Under the pieces are notes generated by a model that was not told the origin of the DNA, searched no databases, and saw nothing but the letters and a program-made list of their open reading frames with translations. Made by a program: the position numbers and the translations under genes. A DNA stretch of 64,000 bases from Mesotoga sp. Brook.08.105.5.1 (lineage in GTDB: Bacteria; Thermotogota; Thermotogae; Petrotogales; Kosmotogaceae): NCBI RefSeq assembly GCF_002752635.1, contig NZ_AYTW01000002.1, positions 1-64,000 on the forward strand, read 5' to 3'. Each line of letters starts with the position of its first letter. Positions within the stretch are counted from its first letter, which is position 1. Of the stretch, positions 53,359-61,461 are shown in pieces.

Positions 53359-55436
53359 AGCCTGGCCTCCTTAATCTTCACTATGAACTTTGCTCCTTCT
53401 CCCGGCACTGATTGCACAGAAACGTCCCCACCCATCAAAGTGATCGACTTCTTCACAATAGCCAGACCTATACCGCTTCCCGGGAAGTCTTCGCTAGAAT
53501 GGAGCCTCTGGAATATGTTGAAGATCCTCTTATGGAATTTCTGACTTATTCCTATTCCATTATCTTCAACAATCAGGTGTACCCATTCTCCTCTTCTTTC
53601 AGAGTATATCTTCACTGCGGCTCGTTCTTCTGGTTTGTGATAGGTCAAGGAGTTTTGAAGAAGGTTGATAACCGCCCTTTTCATTAGCGTGCGATCTACA
53701 TAGACATTTGGCATCTCAGAGGCGGTCTGCACCGAAGCATACTCCTCTTCAATTCTACTTGACAGTGTAGAAACGCATTCATCAACTATTTCCTTCAAAG
53801 AATGGATCTCTAGGTTAAGGGGAGATCTACCTACTTTTGAGTACTCAAGAAGGCCCGTTATCAGCTCCGACATATCCTCCCCGGCCTTGAGTATGAACCC
53901 CAGATAGCGAGTGCCTTCTTCAGGAATAAGTTCCGAGTAACGATCCGAGATTATCTTAGAAAAGCCATTAATTGCTCTCAGGTGAGCTTTCAGATCATGG
54001 GCCATTGAGTAAGTAAAGGCCTCAAGCTCCTTGTTTACCTCCTCAAGCTCTTTCGTTCTGCACCAAACTCTCCGTTCAAGTTCTTGAAGTGTTAACTCGC
54101 GCTTCGTCACATCTTCAAACACAGCAACTATTTCATCCGGCCTGTTACGGTAAACGAAGTTCTCAACTCTTAGATCCAGTTTACCGTCACGGTAGTTCAT
54201 TACTGGATGATGCTTGGAGCGTCCGGTCTTCCAAACCTCAATCATCGTGTCATACAACCCGAGTTCAACTACTTTCGGGAAGACCCCCCGCACACTTCTT
54301 CCAAGGATCTCTTCTTTCGTGACCCCGGTTATCTTGCATCCGGCGGGGTTCATATCGAGAAATACCACATCTTCTCCTGAGTTAGTAACCTTGTATATGG
54401 CAATGCCAGCATTCATGTTCATGTACAGCCTTCTGAAACGGAGTTCACTTTCCTTGAGAGCGGCTTCTGCTTTGTGCTGTGCGGTTACGTCTTCAAGGAT
54501 TCCAAGCATTCCCTCGAGATCTCCCTTTTCATTCCTTATCGGAGCACTGAATAACTTCACCACAACTTCACTGCCATCCTTTCTGAACCTTACAAATCGC
54601 TTTCCGTGAACCGATAGACCTCTCAAAGTCTCTTCGTTGATTCTAGCGTGTTCTTCTCTCATGTTTTCCGGAATGTAGGGCAGGGGTTTGCCTATTACCT
54701 CCGAACTCTTCCAGCCAAAGATCTTTTCAGCCGCCTCGTTCCAGCTTCTTACTCTGTATTCGAGATCAAGACTCACGATGGCTATCGGAGAATTCTTAAC
54801 GATTGTTGCCAGTCTTTTGCTTGTAGCCGCCAGCACTCTCTCCGCTATCTCTCCGCGCCGCTTGGCTGATTGCGCTGTCATAGCCCACCCAACTACCGTA
54901 GTTGCTGCTGGATAGATAAGCATAACCGGCAGTGCGGCAACGGCGTAAAAAGTCTCTCGGCTTGGCGATGGGAGAAGAAGCATGCATAACAACATAAAAA
55001 CATGTACGAGGATTCCAAATAGGTACAACTCAACAATCGAGTGGCGTGTCCTTCTCTCTTTCAAAAAGTGTCGCCAAAGGAGACCGACAGAAACCGAGCT
55101 GATAATACTACTTATGCCGGCGAGCGTACCCCCTCCTCCCATGAACATTCTCATAGCAATGCTCATGGAAGCCGCGATCAAAGAAGGCACGAGACCGAAG
55201 TAGAGGCCTATAAGCCCAAGGACAACGGATCTTGTATCGAAAACTACTCCAGGAGCTAGCTGCCATGAGTTGAGCATTACGGCAAGAGTGATCATACCGA
55301 GAAACAAAGCTGAGATCACTTGACTTGAGAATTGTCTGCTCGGCGAAGATCGGGCATAGAAGAGCCCATAAACAACCGCAAGAGTTATGAGTAACGCTGC
55401 GTTATTTATCAAAGCTATAAGTGCTTCTCTTCCCAT
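53355..55436 (-). CDS. Membrane PAS-PAS histidine kinase with 5TM (LytS-type) sensor
   Basis: The N-terminal ~190 residues match the 5TMR-LYT sensor module (DTRSVVLGLIGLYFGLVP, MRMFMGGGGTLAG). Two PAS domains follow (residues about 210-320 and 335-445), then a short coiled coil. The dimerisation helix contains the phospho-acceptor His480 in TYSMAHDLKAHLRAINGF, and the HATPase domain has NLLQNSLTY, EDNGIGI and GSGIGLAIVKK. The 693-aa kinase passes phosphate to the overlapping response regulator. AGGAGG lies 7 nt before the ATG. Confidence 0.9.
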   Translation of the reverse strand: MGREALIALINNAALLITLAVVYGLFYARSSPSRQFSSQVISALFLGMITLAVMLNSWQLAPGVVFDTRSVVLGLIGLYFGLVPSLIAASMSIAMRMFMGGGGTLAGISSIISSVSVGLLWRHFLKERRTRHSIVELYLFGILVHVFMLLCMLLLPSPSRETFYAVAALPVMLIYPAATTVVGWAMTAQSAKRRGEIAERVLAATSKRLATIVKNSPIAIVSLDLEYRVRSWNEAAEKIFGWKSSEVIGKPLPYIPENMREEHARINEETLRGLSVHGKRFVRFRKDGSEVVVKLFSAPIRNEKGDLEGMLGILEDVTAQHKAEAALKESELRFRRLYMNMNAGIAIYKVTNSGEDVVFLDMNPAGCKITGVTKEEILGRSVRGVFPKVVELGLYDTMIEVWKTGRSKHHPVMNYRDGKLDLRVENFVYRNRPDEIVAVFEDVTKRELTLQELERRVWCRTKELEEVNKELEAFTYSMAHDLKAHLRAINGFSKIISDRYSELIPEEGTRYLGFILKAGEDMSELITGLLEYSKVGRSPLNLEIHSLKEIVDECVSTLSSRIEEEYASVQTASEMPNVYVDRTLMKRAVINLLQNSLTYHKPEERAAVKIYSERRGEWVHLIVEDNGIGISQKFHKRIFNIFQRLHSSEDFPGSGIGLAIVKKSITLMGGDVSVQSVPGEGAKFIVKIKEARL

Positions 55437-55478
55437 AGAAAATCCTCCTGCCAGTCTGCCTTAATTACTTCTACAAGA

Positions 55479-55484
55479 ATTATA
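55479..55484 (-). promoter_or_regulatory. -10-like element upstream of the histidine kinase
   Basis: A TATAAT on the minus strand lies about 43 bp before the kinase ATG. No strong -35 box is visible. Confidence 0.4.
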
Positions 55485-55591
55485 GTCTTCGCTCCTGTTG
55501 AATAAGCACCACAGAAAGACAATGCCCGATGATTTCTGTTGGGTTTCTGATCAATGAGTGTTGTTCGTACTTCTTAAGGAAGGTTCTTTCG

Positions 55592-55600
55592 TGCTATCAT
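55592..55600 (+). promoter_or_regulatory. Extended -10 promoter of the HD-GYP gene
   Basis: TGCTATCAT (TGn plus -10) lies 22 bp before the ATG at 55623, leaving a short leader with AGGAGG. No clear -35 box. Confidence 0.4.
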
Positions 55601-55622
55601 CAAGTGGTTTCAGGAGGTGTCT

Positions 55623-57023
55623 ATGGTTCGAACAATATCTGATCAAGAGCCTTCTTCTCCAGTAGTGAGTATACTTTTTGTAGAGGATTTAGTAAGTGAT
55701 GCCGAACTGGCAAAGCTGGAAATAACTAGAGGGCTGGCGGATTGGGATTTAAGTCTGCGTTTTCTTACCACGGACAATTGGGAAGGATTTCTAGACGCTA
55801 TTAGCACTTTTAAGCCCACTCTGATAGTCTCAGACTTCATGATGCCCGGCTTCAGTGGTATGGAAGTGATAGAACTAACGCTCGAACACGCTCCGAATAT
55901 TCCGGTAATTATCCTGACAGGTTCTATTAATGAGGAGACTGCAGTCGAATGCATGAAGGCCGGTGCAACAGATTACGTCATTAAGGAGCACATCTCAAGG
56001 CTTCCCTTTGCTGTTAAAGACGCCATTAGAAGAAAAAAGGAAGAGGAGCTTAGAACTTCTGCCGAAAGGGCTCTCGAAGAAAGTGAAAGAAAGTTCAGAC
56101 TAATCGCCGAAAAGGCCAGCGACCTGATATACAGAATAGAGCTTTATCCCGAACAGAAGTTTTCGTACGTCAGCCCATCATCTACAAAGCTTACGGGTTA
56201 CACTCCAGAGGATCACTATGCCAATCCAAATCTTGGCTTCGAGTTGGTTCATCCAGATGATCGTGAAAAGTTGAGAGATTTGCTGGAGCATGTAGATCGT
56301 TCTCCAGTAGTACTTAGGTGGATCAAAAAAAATGGCGAAGTAGTCTGGGCAGAACAGCTTAATGTTCCAGTTTACGATAATGACGGAAGGCTGATCGCTA
56401 TAGAGGGGATTGCAAGAGATGTAACTGAGCGCCAGAAGGCAAACGAAGCTCTGAAGCGAGCCTTCAATTCTGTAGTCAGTGTTCTCTCTGATATGCTGAA
56501 CCTTAAGGATCCATACACTCAGTTTCATGAGAAGAATGTTGCGAAGTTGGCCTTAGAAATAGCAGAAAGAATGGGTCTTGACGAGTTTGCTATTGAGTCT
56601 ATAAGAGTTGCTTCGATGGTTCACGATATTGGGAAGATAAATATTCCAACAGAGATTCTATCCAAACCAGGAAAACTGAGCGATATCGAGTTCGAGATGA
56701 TCAAGAAGCATCCCGAAACCGCATATGAAATCCTTCGAAAGGTCGACCTACCCTGGCCCGTTGCAGATATTGTCTACCAACATCATGAGCGGCTGGACGG
56801 TTCAGGCTATCCTAGACATTTGAAGAGTGACGAGATTTTGCTAGAAGCCAAAATCATTATCGTTGCAGATGTGATTGAGGCGATGAGTTCTCACAGGCCA
56901 TACAGGGCGGCGCTTGGCTTTGAAGCTGCGATAGAAGAGATCAAAAAGAACGCAGGAGTTCTCTACGACGCTGAGATCGTCCAGATTTGTACTTCCATCC
57001 TTGAAGAAGGCTTCAGATTCTGA
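55623..57023 (+). CDS. REC-PAS-HD-GYP response regulator (c-di-GMP phosphodiesterase type)
   Basis: An N-terminal receiver domain has Asp71 in LIVSDFMMPGFSG and ATDYVIKEH. A PAS domain (about 150-270) with YVSPSSTKLTGYT follows, then an HD-GYP domain with VHDIGKINIP (HD) and YQHHERLDGSGYPRHL (HH and GYP). HD-GYP proteins break c-di-GMP to GMP or pGpG. ATG 55623 follows AGGAGG by 5 nt. It is divergent from the kinase-regulator pair, so the genes may belong to one pathway. Confidence 0.9.
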   Translation: MVRTISDQEPSSPVVSILFVEDLVSDAELAKLEITRGLADWDLSLRFLTTDNWEGFLDAISTFKPTLIVSDFMMPGFSGMEVIELTLEHAPNIPVIILTGSINEETAVECMKAGATDYVIKEHISRLPFAVKDAIRRKKEEELRTSAERALEESERKFRLIAEKASDLIYRIELYPEQKFSYVSPSSTKLTGYTPEDHYANPNLGFELVHPDDREKLRDLLEHVDRSPVVLRWIKKNGEVVWAEQLNVPVYDNDGRLIAIEGIARDVTERQKANEALKRAFNSVVSVLSDMLNLKDPYTQFHEKNVAKLALEIAERMGLDEFAIESIRVASMVHDIGKINIPTEILSKPGKLSDIEFEMIKKHPETAYEILRKVDLPWPVADIVYQHHERLDGSGYPRHLKSDEILLEAKIIIVADVIEAMSSHRPYRAALGFEAAIEEIKKNAGVLYDAEIVQICTSILEEGFRF

Positions 57024-57154
57024 TTCGTGCTCCGATCACGGACTAAGTCTCCGATTTGGCAGCCAGCTCGTCGTACACTGAAGCGGAATCTCGCTTGAGT
57101 CACTTAGCTGAACTCACTGCCAACCTCCTATACAAATAAGAGCGAAAAAATAAG

Positions 57155-57175
57155 AACCGCCCATGATGGGCGGTT
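57155..57175. terminator. Perfect palindrome downstream of the HD-GYP gene
   Basis: AACCGCCCAT and ATGGGCGGTT flank a single G, a 10-bp perfect stem 130 bp after the HD-GYP stop. The plus strand lacks a T tract; the minus strand has CTTATTTTTT after the stem. It may be a terminator for DNA read from the right. Confidence 0.55.
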
Positions 57176-57760
57176 AAGAATAGGAAGTGTTTACGCGAAA
57201 ATAATAGGCATTGAATTATAATAACACAAGCTTCTGAATAAACTCATTAATCGACCGGAACATACGATTAACTCTTCGATAAGAAATGATGATTATTGTC
57301 CTTGATACTGCCGTGTTCGCTCCAGTGACTGATTCTACTCACACCTCTTTTGCGATTGAGTAATCCCTTTTGGTGCGCTGATATACGAATAATGAAGTCT
57401 AAATCTAACTCAAAGGGAGGTGTTCTTAATCTTCTTCAATTTGATTTTGAATAGATTCTATTTTGATGCATTAACTCTCTCTTGAGTAGATTTAATTATG
57501 ATGCATTACGATCCTGAATACTCCCAGGATGCTCATCCATCCTTAGCTGCCACTAAGGATGTGGTTGAAAACTTGAATGTCACTTGATTAGTAGACTTTT
57601 CCTTATTAATTATGATAAGGTCCCTATTTGTTCTAAGATCCGCTGTGCGCTTAAGAACAAGAACCCGCTGATCGCTGTGAAATACGGTTCGCCGTTGACC
57701 GTTCAAGATCATGAACCCGTTCACCGAAAAGGCCGCTGTACGCTTAAAAGCGGAGAACTC

Positions 57761-57810
57761 GCTGGTCGCTGACGAAGACAACGTTGTCTGTCAACGGTCC
57801 GCCGTCCACC
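57761..57810 (-). repeat. Inverted copy of the 52094-52143 repeat block
   Basis: The reverse complement matches 52094-52143 at nearly all of 50 positions (GACGAAGACAACGTTGTCTG core). A related, shorter copy in direct orientation lies at 58877-58912. The blocks belong to the dispersed repeat family of this region. Confidence 0.8.
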
Positions 57811-57944
57811 GAAATCGTCGTCAACAACAATCGAGAAAGAGCATTGTCGAGACTTTCGCTACGCTCACGAGAAGACGAGAACTCTCTCCTGTTTCTCGTC
57901 CTCTCTCCTCATCTCGTACTCTCGATGCTCTTCTTTGAAACAGA

Positions 57945-57986
57945 CACCCTCCGCCACTTTGTGGCCCTCCTCCCTCAAGGGAGGAC
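57945..57986. repeat. Double-hairpin REP-like palindromic element
   Basis: GCCAC-TTT-GTGGC (57953-57965) is directly followed by TCCTCCCT..AGGGAGGA (57968-57985), two adjacent stems preceded by CACCCTCC. This arrangement resembles interspersed palindromic repeats that I recall from many bacterial genomes. Confidence 0.7.
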
Positions 57987-58364
57987 TTAAGATCATCATC
58001 CAAAGAGCTTGATAGGTCTTGAAGCTCTGCTCGGAGAACGGAGAACCGTTAACGTATAACCGTTCTTGCAACTTGCATCATGGAACTTGCAACTCTCGGT
58101 CTTGGAGAACGGTGAACCGATAACGGACAACCATTTTCTTATTCAACTTGCATCTTGCAACTTGGAACTGATGAGCAGGAACCTGGACGCGAAGCGTGGG
58201 AACGAGGAACTGCTCTTGTTCCTAAAAATGGAGTCCCTATTTGTACTACAGCCTTGCAGATTTTATCGCCCTGATGAAGATTTGAAGAGGTCTCTTCGAA
58301 TAGTAGACTTTGGCGAATTTTTCATCCTTCAGGCATTCCTTTTTGAGAGAGTCGAAAGTCTGCA

Positions 58365-58571
58365 TCACTTTTCACCTTCAAGAAGCGTCTTTATCGGGTC
58401 TTCCGAGTCATCTAGAATGTCGTCTTCGAATGTCAGCAGGTCGTCTTTAAGCTGAAGCATCTCCTCGTCCTTCGAAGCAGAGAGGAGTTCAATAATCTCA
58501 TCGAATACCTTCTTCCTTTCGCTTGCGTCGATCTCCTCGAGCATCTTCCATACTCTGTCGAACATGATCAC
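58365..58571 (-). CDS. Small acidic hypothetical protein
   Basis: The 68-residue product is very acidic in its second half (KDDLLTFEDDILDDSEDP) with helices such as VWKMLEEIDASERKKVFDEI. GTG 58571 lies 6 nt after GGGGGTG; an ATG two codons on is possible. I recognise no family. Its size and charge recall small antitoxins, but no toxin is adjacent, and it stands alone amid repeats. Confidence 0.55.
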   Translation of the reverse strand: MIMFDRVWKMLEEIDASERKKVFDEIIELLSASKDEEMLQLKDDLLTFEDDILDDSEDPIKTLLEGEK

Positions 58572-58916
58572 TGTAATCACCCCCGGTGCCTTTTGTCTCA
58601 ATGCTGAAGGTTAATCAAGATTGGAGTCTGACCATATTTTATATTAGCTCGACCATGTATCGATAATATGTATCTCAAATGTGGCAGTCTGTGCATTGCA
58701 CGCGATAACACGCTTGTTATTGAATTTTTTTTCCTCGAAGCGACGCTCTCGAGAATGTTCTTTCCCGACTGTTAATATCGAAGAAACGTGATGCTGAAAG
58801 AAGTTCAGACGGAACTTGAGTTTTTTGCTCTATGGCTTGCAACTTTCATCTTGGCACTTGCAACTGATCTATTTCGAGGACGGTGGACCGATGACGGACA
58901 ACGTTGTTTTCACGTG
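58572..58916. other. Non-coding stretch with a lone TGGAGTCTGACC
   Basis: No gene is seen. TGGAGTCTGACC at 58622-58633 is the tail motif shared with the larger repeats at 58917 and 60429, but here without the rest of the unit. The 58877-58912 stretch belongs to the 52-kb repeat family. Confidence 0.6.
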
Positions 58917-59071
58917 AACCATAGTGGTTTATTCTCTTAGAATGTGGGTGCCCCCGTAGGCGGAGCAGTAGAAAGGGTGTGCTTAATTTCTCTTTTCTGT
59001 CCTTAGAAACACTCTCACAGACTTTTACCGTCGATTTCACCTTCATGCGAAAATGGAGTCTGACCCTATTT
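58917..59071 (+). repeat. ~150-bp repeat ending in TGGAGTCTGACC (left copy)
   Basis: Shares an ordered series of blocks with 60429-60576: a CCATnG start, GGGTG, a GCGTAG/GGCGGAGCAG stretch, a T-rich middle, CTCACAG, TTTTnCC, TCGATTTC, and the final AATGGAGTCTGACCCT. Both copies are in the same orientation, and higBA lies exactly between them. It overlaps the last codons of higA by 6 nt. Confidence 0.8.
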
Positions 59072-59506
59072 AGAGCTATTCATTGTTTCAATGCTCTGCT
59101 TGCCTGCACCATCCACCACTTGTTCGTATATAGATACAAGACCTTCAATAAGCTCTGATTCCCCCATTCCAGTCTTTTCGACGAGTTTTTCAAGTGCTTC
59201 CTTCGCCTTAGAGTTAAGCTCTACAACAGAATCCGCTTTCGGTGTGATGCGCAGTTTTCCTCCAAGAGCATTGACGAGTGTTTGCATAGTTTTGAATGAA
59301 AGATTCTGTTTGCCAGCTTCGATGCGTGAAAGAGTAGGCACAGCTATACCTGTAAGATTACTTAGATCCTTTTGTGTCAGACCTTTTTCGATGCGCAAAT
59401 CAGTAAGCGCGTTTACAAAATCAAATAACGGACCGAATTCTTCCTGGGCTTTCTGGTACCCCTCATTCTTCTCAAGTCTCTTGAGAAGTTGCTCAAATGT
59501 TGCCAT
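59066..59506 (-). CDS. higA: HigA-type antitoxin (XRE-family HTH)
   Basis: It has a ~35-residue N-terminal helix, then an HTH_XRE domain (KGLTQKDLSNLTGIAVPTLS, recognition helix in RIEAGKQNLSFKTM). A longer C-terminal tail of about 50 residues has two helices. HigA binds HigB and represses its own promoter. ATG 59506 lies 11 nt after AGGAGG; a GTG three codons earlier abuts the site too closely. The gene follows the toxin after 24 bp, the usual higBA order. Confidence 0.85.
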   Translation of the reverse strand: MATFEQLLKRLEKNEGYQKAQEEFGPLFDFVNALTDLRIEKGLTQKDLSNLTGIAVPTLSRIEAGKQNLSFKTMQTLVNALGGKLRITPKADSVVELNSKAKEALEKLVEKTGMGESELIEGLVSIYEQVVDGAGKQSIETMNSSK

Positions 59507-59530
59507 ATTACTCACACCCTCCTAATGACA

Positions 59531-59926
59531 TCAAAACCTAGAAATGTATCGCCTGTATCTTTGTTTTGCCGTATCTATATCTCTATTCTGCTCTGCCTTA
59601 CTTCCTTTAAAACCTGCACAAACAAATACTAGGGTCTTAGTCTGCCCATGAGCGCCAAAATAGATGCGTATTTGCTTCTTAAGGAGCGTCGATTTGTCCC
59701 TGTACTCAAAGATGTCGAATGATGCTATTCCTTTTAAATGCTGGTCGTAACACTCCTGGGTGACTCCTTTTCCCTCTGCCAGTCTCTTTATGAACAAGTT
59801 CAGTATTCTTGCGGCCGTCGCACTATCCTTTTCATAGAGGGTATCAATGAAATCACCGACATAATCGTTGCTGCGTTCTTCATCGAAAAAATAGACTGAG
59901 TAATTCTTCCATCTAACAAGTTCCAT
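59531..59926 (-). CDS. higB: HigB-type toxin (RelE/ParE superfamily, gp49-like)
   Basis: A 131-aa basic protein: ELVRWKNYSVYFFDEERSND, then DQHLKGIASFDIFEYRD, KQIRIYFGAH, and the typical C-terminal FKGSKAEQNRDIDTAKQRY. Members of this group cleave mRNA on the ribosome. ATG 59926 follows GGAGG by about 4 nt. The same frame stays open for some 90 codons upstream but includes the promoter and no proper start, so I exclude it. Confidence 0.85.
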   Translation of the reverse strand: MELVRWKNYSVYFFDEERSNDYVGDFIDTLYEKDSATAARILNLFIKRLAEGKGVTQECYDQHLKGIASFDIFEYRDKSTLLKKQIRIYFGAHGQTKTLVFVCAGFKGSKAEQNRDIDTAKQRYRRYISRF

Positions 59927-59942
59927 AACTCCTCCACCAGAC

Positions 59943-59977
59943 ATGTTAATGTTAGCATATATGTTAACATAAGTCAA
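59943..59977 (-). promoter_or_regulatory. higBA promoter with overlapping palindromic operator
   Basis: On the minus strand TTGACT (59972-59977), a 17-bp spacer and TAACAT (59949-59954) form a promoter. The spacer and -10 contain the perfect palindrome ATGTTAACAT (59961-59970) and further TAACAT half-sites at 59949 and 59943. Binding by HigA there would block transcription, the usual autoregulation of such modules. Confidence 0.75.
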
Positions 59978-60231
59978 ATCTTCGCTATTGTCTGGATAAT
60001 GCCTTCGGCAAAAGTACAGCAGTTCTTTCCTGACTATAAGAACGAACAATAGCATGCGGCAAAGAGGATGTTGCTCATTAGTTTTCAAAGCAACTCTATT
60101 CGAAGTAGGGTCTTGAAGTCTGTAAATGTCTTCAGAATCGTGCTCAGTGTCTTTCAGTTTGTTCCACCAGCTTCTTCCCGCCGGTGTAGATCCCCAAGAT
60201 GTAATTATGCCCTTAAGTCATCAGAAGGCTT

Positions 60232-60339
60232 TCACGACTTAAAGCCGTTCCTTCCTAGAAAGTCTTCCACTGCTGTAGTCGAGAAAATCAAGAAATCTTT
60301 GATATCTTCCCAACTTCTTCTATGTTTTTTTGCGTTCAC
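60232..60339 (-). pseudogene. Possible remnant of a small gene upstream of higBA
   Basis: A 35-codon open frame from GTG 60339 reads RRSWEDIKDFLIFSTTAVED and more, with protein-like composition. Downstream, in another frame, the DNA between 60089 and 60220 is open and also protein-like (SWGSTPAGRSWWNKLKDTEH). Together they suggest a decayed gene broken by a stop and a frameshift. The match to any family is unknown, so this is tentative. Confidence 0.3.
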
Positions 60340-60428
60340 TTCCTTAGCTTATCGAGGGCGAAGTCATGAGCTCGATAATCAAATCATCTAAAGATAATGC
60401 AATGAAAAAACCCGCGTCTGCCAGAAAA
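60340..60428. other. Short non-coding gap before the right repeat
   Basis: Contains no gene. The stretch leads directly into the right-hand copy of the TGGAGTCTGACC repeat. Confidence 0.5.
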
Positions 60429-60576
60429 GCCATGGAGTGATCTCTCTGCATGGGGGTGTCTTCGTGGGCGTAGCAGGAAAAAGGCTCCGTTTTTTCTTTT
60501 TGTGTATAAGTAGCCCCTCACAGTTTTTTGCCTTCGATTTCTCGTTTAGTGTGAAAAATGGAGTCTGACCCTTTTT
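60429..60576 (+). repeat. ~150-bp repeat ending in TGGAGTCTGACC (right copy)
   Basis: The partner of the 58917-59071 copy, in the same orientation and with TGGAGTCTGACC at 60559-60570. The two copies enclose higBA and the remnant gene, 1.36 kb between them. Overall identity is imperfect but the block order is the same. Confidence 0.8.
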
Positions 60577-60745
60577 AATATGAACCGCTTTCCGCTGATG
60601 AAAAACCACGTTGACCGTCATCGGTTCTCCGCTCTCCGAGGAAAACTCGTTCTTCGTTCCAGAGCGAGGACCTGTTCTTCGTTCTTGGTTAAGCCAAGAA
60701 GAAGAAGATCGAAAACAAAATTCAGCATCCGACTCTGAAATGATT

Positions 60746-61080
60746 GCCTTAGGTTATTTGGAGAACATCGCATCCCGTCATGCTGAACTTGTTTCAAAAT
60801 ACTGCTCTCAAGGTTTTTCAAACCTGCAACCACCTACCTGCAACCTCGGTACTTCAAAACCAGATCCCGTGCAATTACATCACGGGAAGACAGTCCTTCA
60901 CGTCATCCTGAAGTGCTCCTGTTCAGGATCTGGGCTTGGGTGTCAGCGAAGGACGGGTCCATGATCTGGGACGAGTCACGAAGGACGGTTCTCCACAGCG
61001 ATCAGCGGGTTCCCCGCTTTTAAGCGCACAGCGGTTCTTACATTCGAGATCCCGATCAGTTTCATATCGGGATGACAAAG
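60746..61080. repeat. Mosaic of dispersed repeats (60.8 kb copy)
   Basis: Carries block A (60771-60830), block B (60891-60940, exact 50-bp match to 52211-52260) and block C (about 61016-61077), in a different order from the 52 kb copy. It starts with GCCTTAGGTTATTTGGAGAA, which is repeated at 61115. Confidence 0.85.
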
Positions 61081-61114
61081 TAAGGGATTGACATAAGGAG
61101 TACTCGGGATGCAG

Positions 61115-61245
61115 GCCTTAGATTATTTGGAGAACATCGCATCCCGTCATTCTGAACTTGTTTCAAAATACCGCTCTCAAGGTTTTTGGAACCTGCAACC
61201 TCGGTACTTCAAGACCAGATCCCGTGCAGACCCATCACGGGATGA
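61115..61245. repeat. Third copy of repeat block A
   Basis: From GCCTTAGATTATTTGGAGAA the sequence matches 60746-60892 with a few changes, including GTTTCAAAATACCGCTCTCA, and ends in a TCCCGTGC..CACGGGA hairpin. After it, 61246-61461 holds more short REP-like fragments and no gene. Confidence 0.8.
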
Positions 61246-61461
61246 CGGTGTGGGGATATTACGGCATGACACTGAACAGAGCCCCCAAACAGGAGCCCTG
61301 AACAGGTGCATATCAGGGCAGGCTCATTGGGGCAGGCTCTACAGGATGACAAAGTGAGTGGCTCTGATCATATTGCTTCAATTTGCTTCTTGAGGATTGT
61401 GTCAAGCTCTTGCTCTATGCTCCTGAGCTACCACCCGCGAGATCCACGATTAAGGCGATCT

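Larger units (their letters stand above)
57024..58364. other. Long non-coding, repeat-rich stretch
   Basis: No credible gene is seen. The first 500 bp holds the 57155 palindrome, a TATAAT at 57217-57222 without a downstream gene, and TTTGATGCATTA and ATTATGATGCATTA about 40 bp apart. From 57620 it is a patchwork of dispersed repeats, including an inverted copy of a 52-kb block and a double-hairpin REP element. All short open frames here lack a Shine-Dalgarno or conserved sequence. Confidence 0.7.

Noticed and set aside
57298-57362. A 25-codon frame starting ATGATGATTATT in the gap after the HD-GYP gene.
   Set aside because: It is very short, has no ribosome site and matches nothing I recognise.
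57533-57781. An 82-codon minus-strand open frame in the repeat region.
   Set aside because: It lies in dispersed repeats, has no Shine-Dalgarno, and carries repeat-derived peptides also seen at 52 kb.
60611-60964. A 117-codon plus-strand open frame containing SRHAELVSK.
   Set aside because: This peptide is the translation of a REP-like repeat (GTCATGCTGAACTTG), repeated at 51981 and 61147; such peptides are known artefacts.
51968-61245. The repeats as a CRISPR array.
   Set aside because: The units are long (50-225 bp), of different families, and not spaced by unique 30-40-bp spacers; no cas genes are present.
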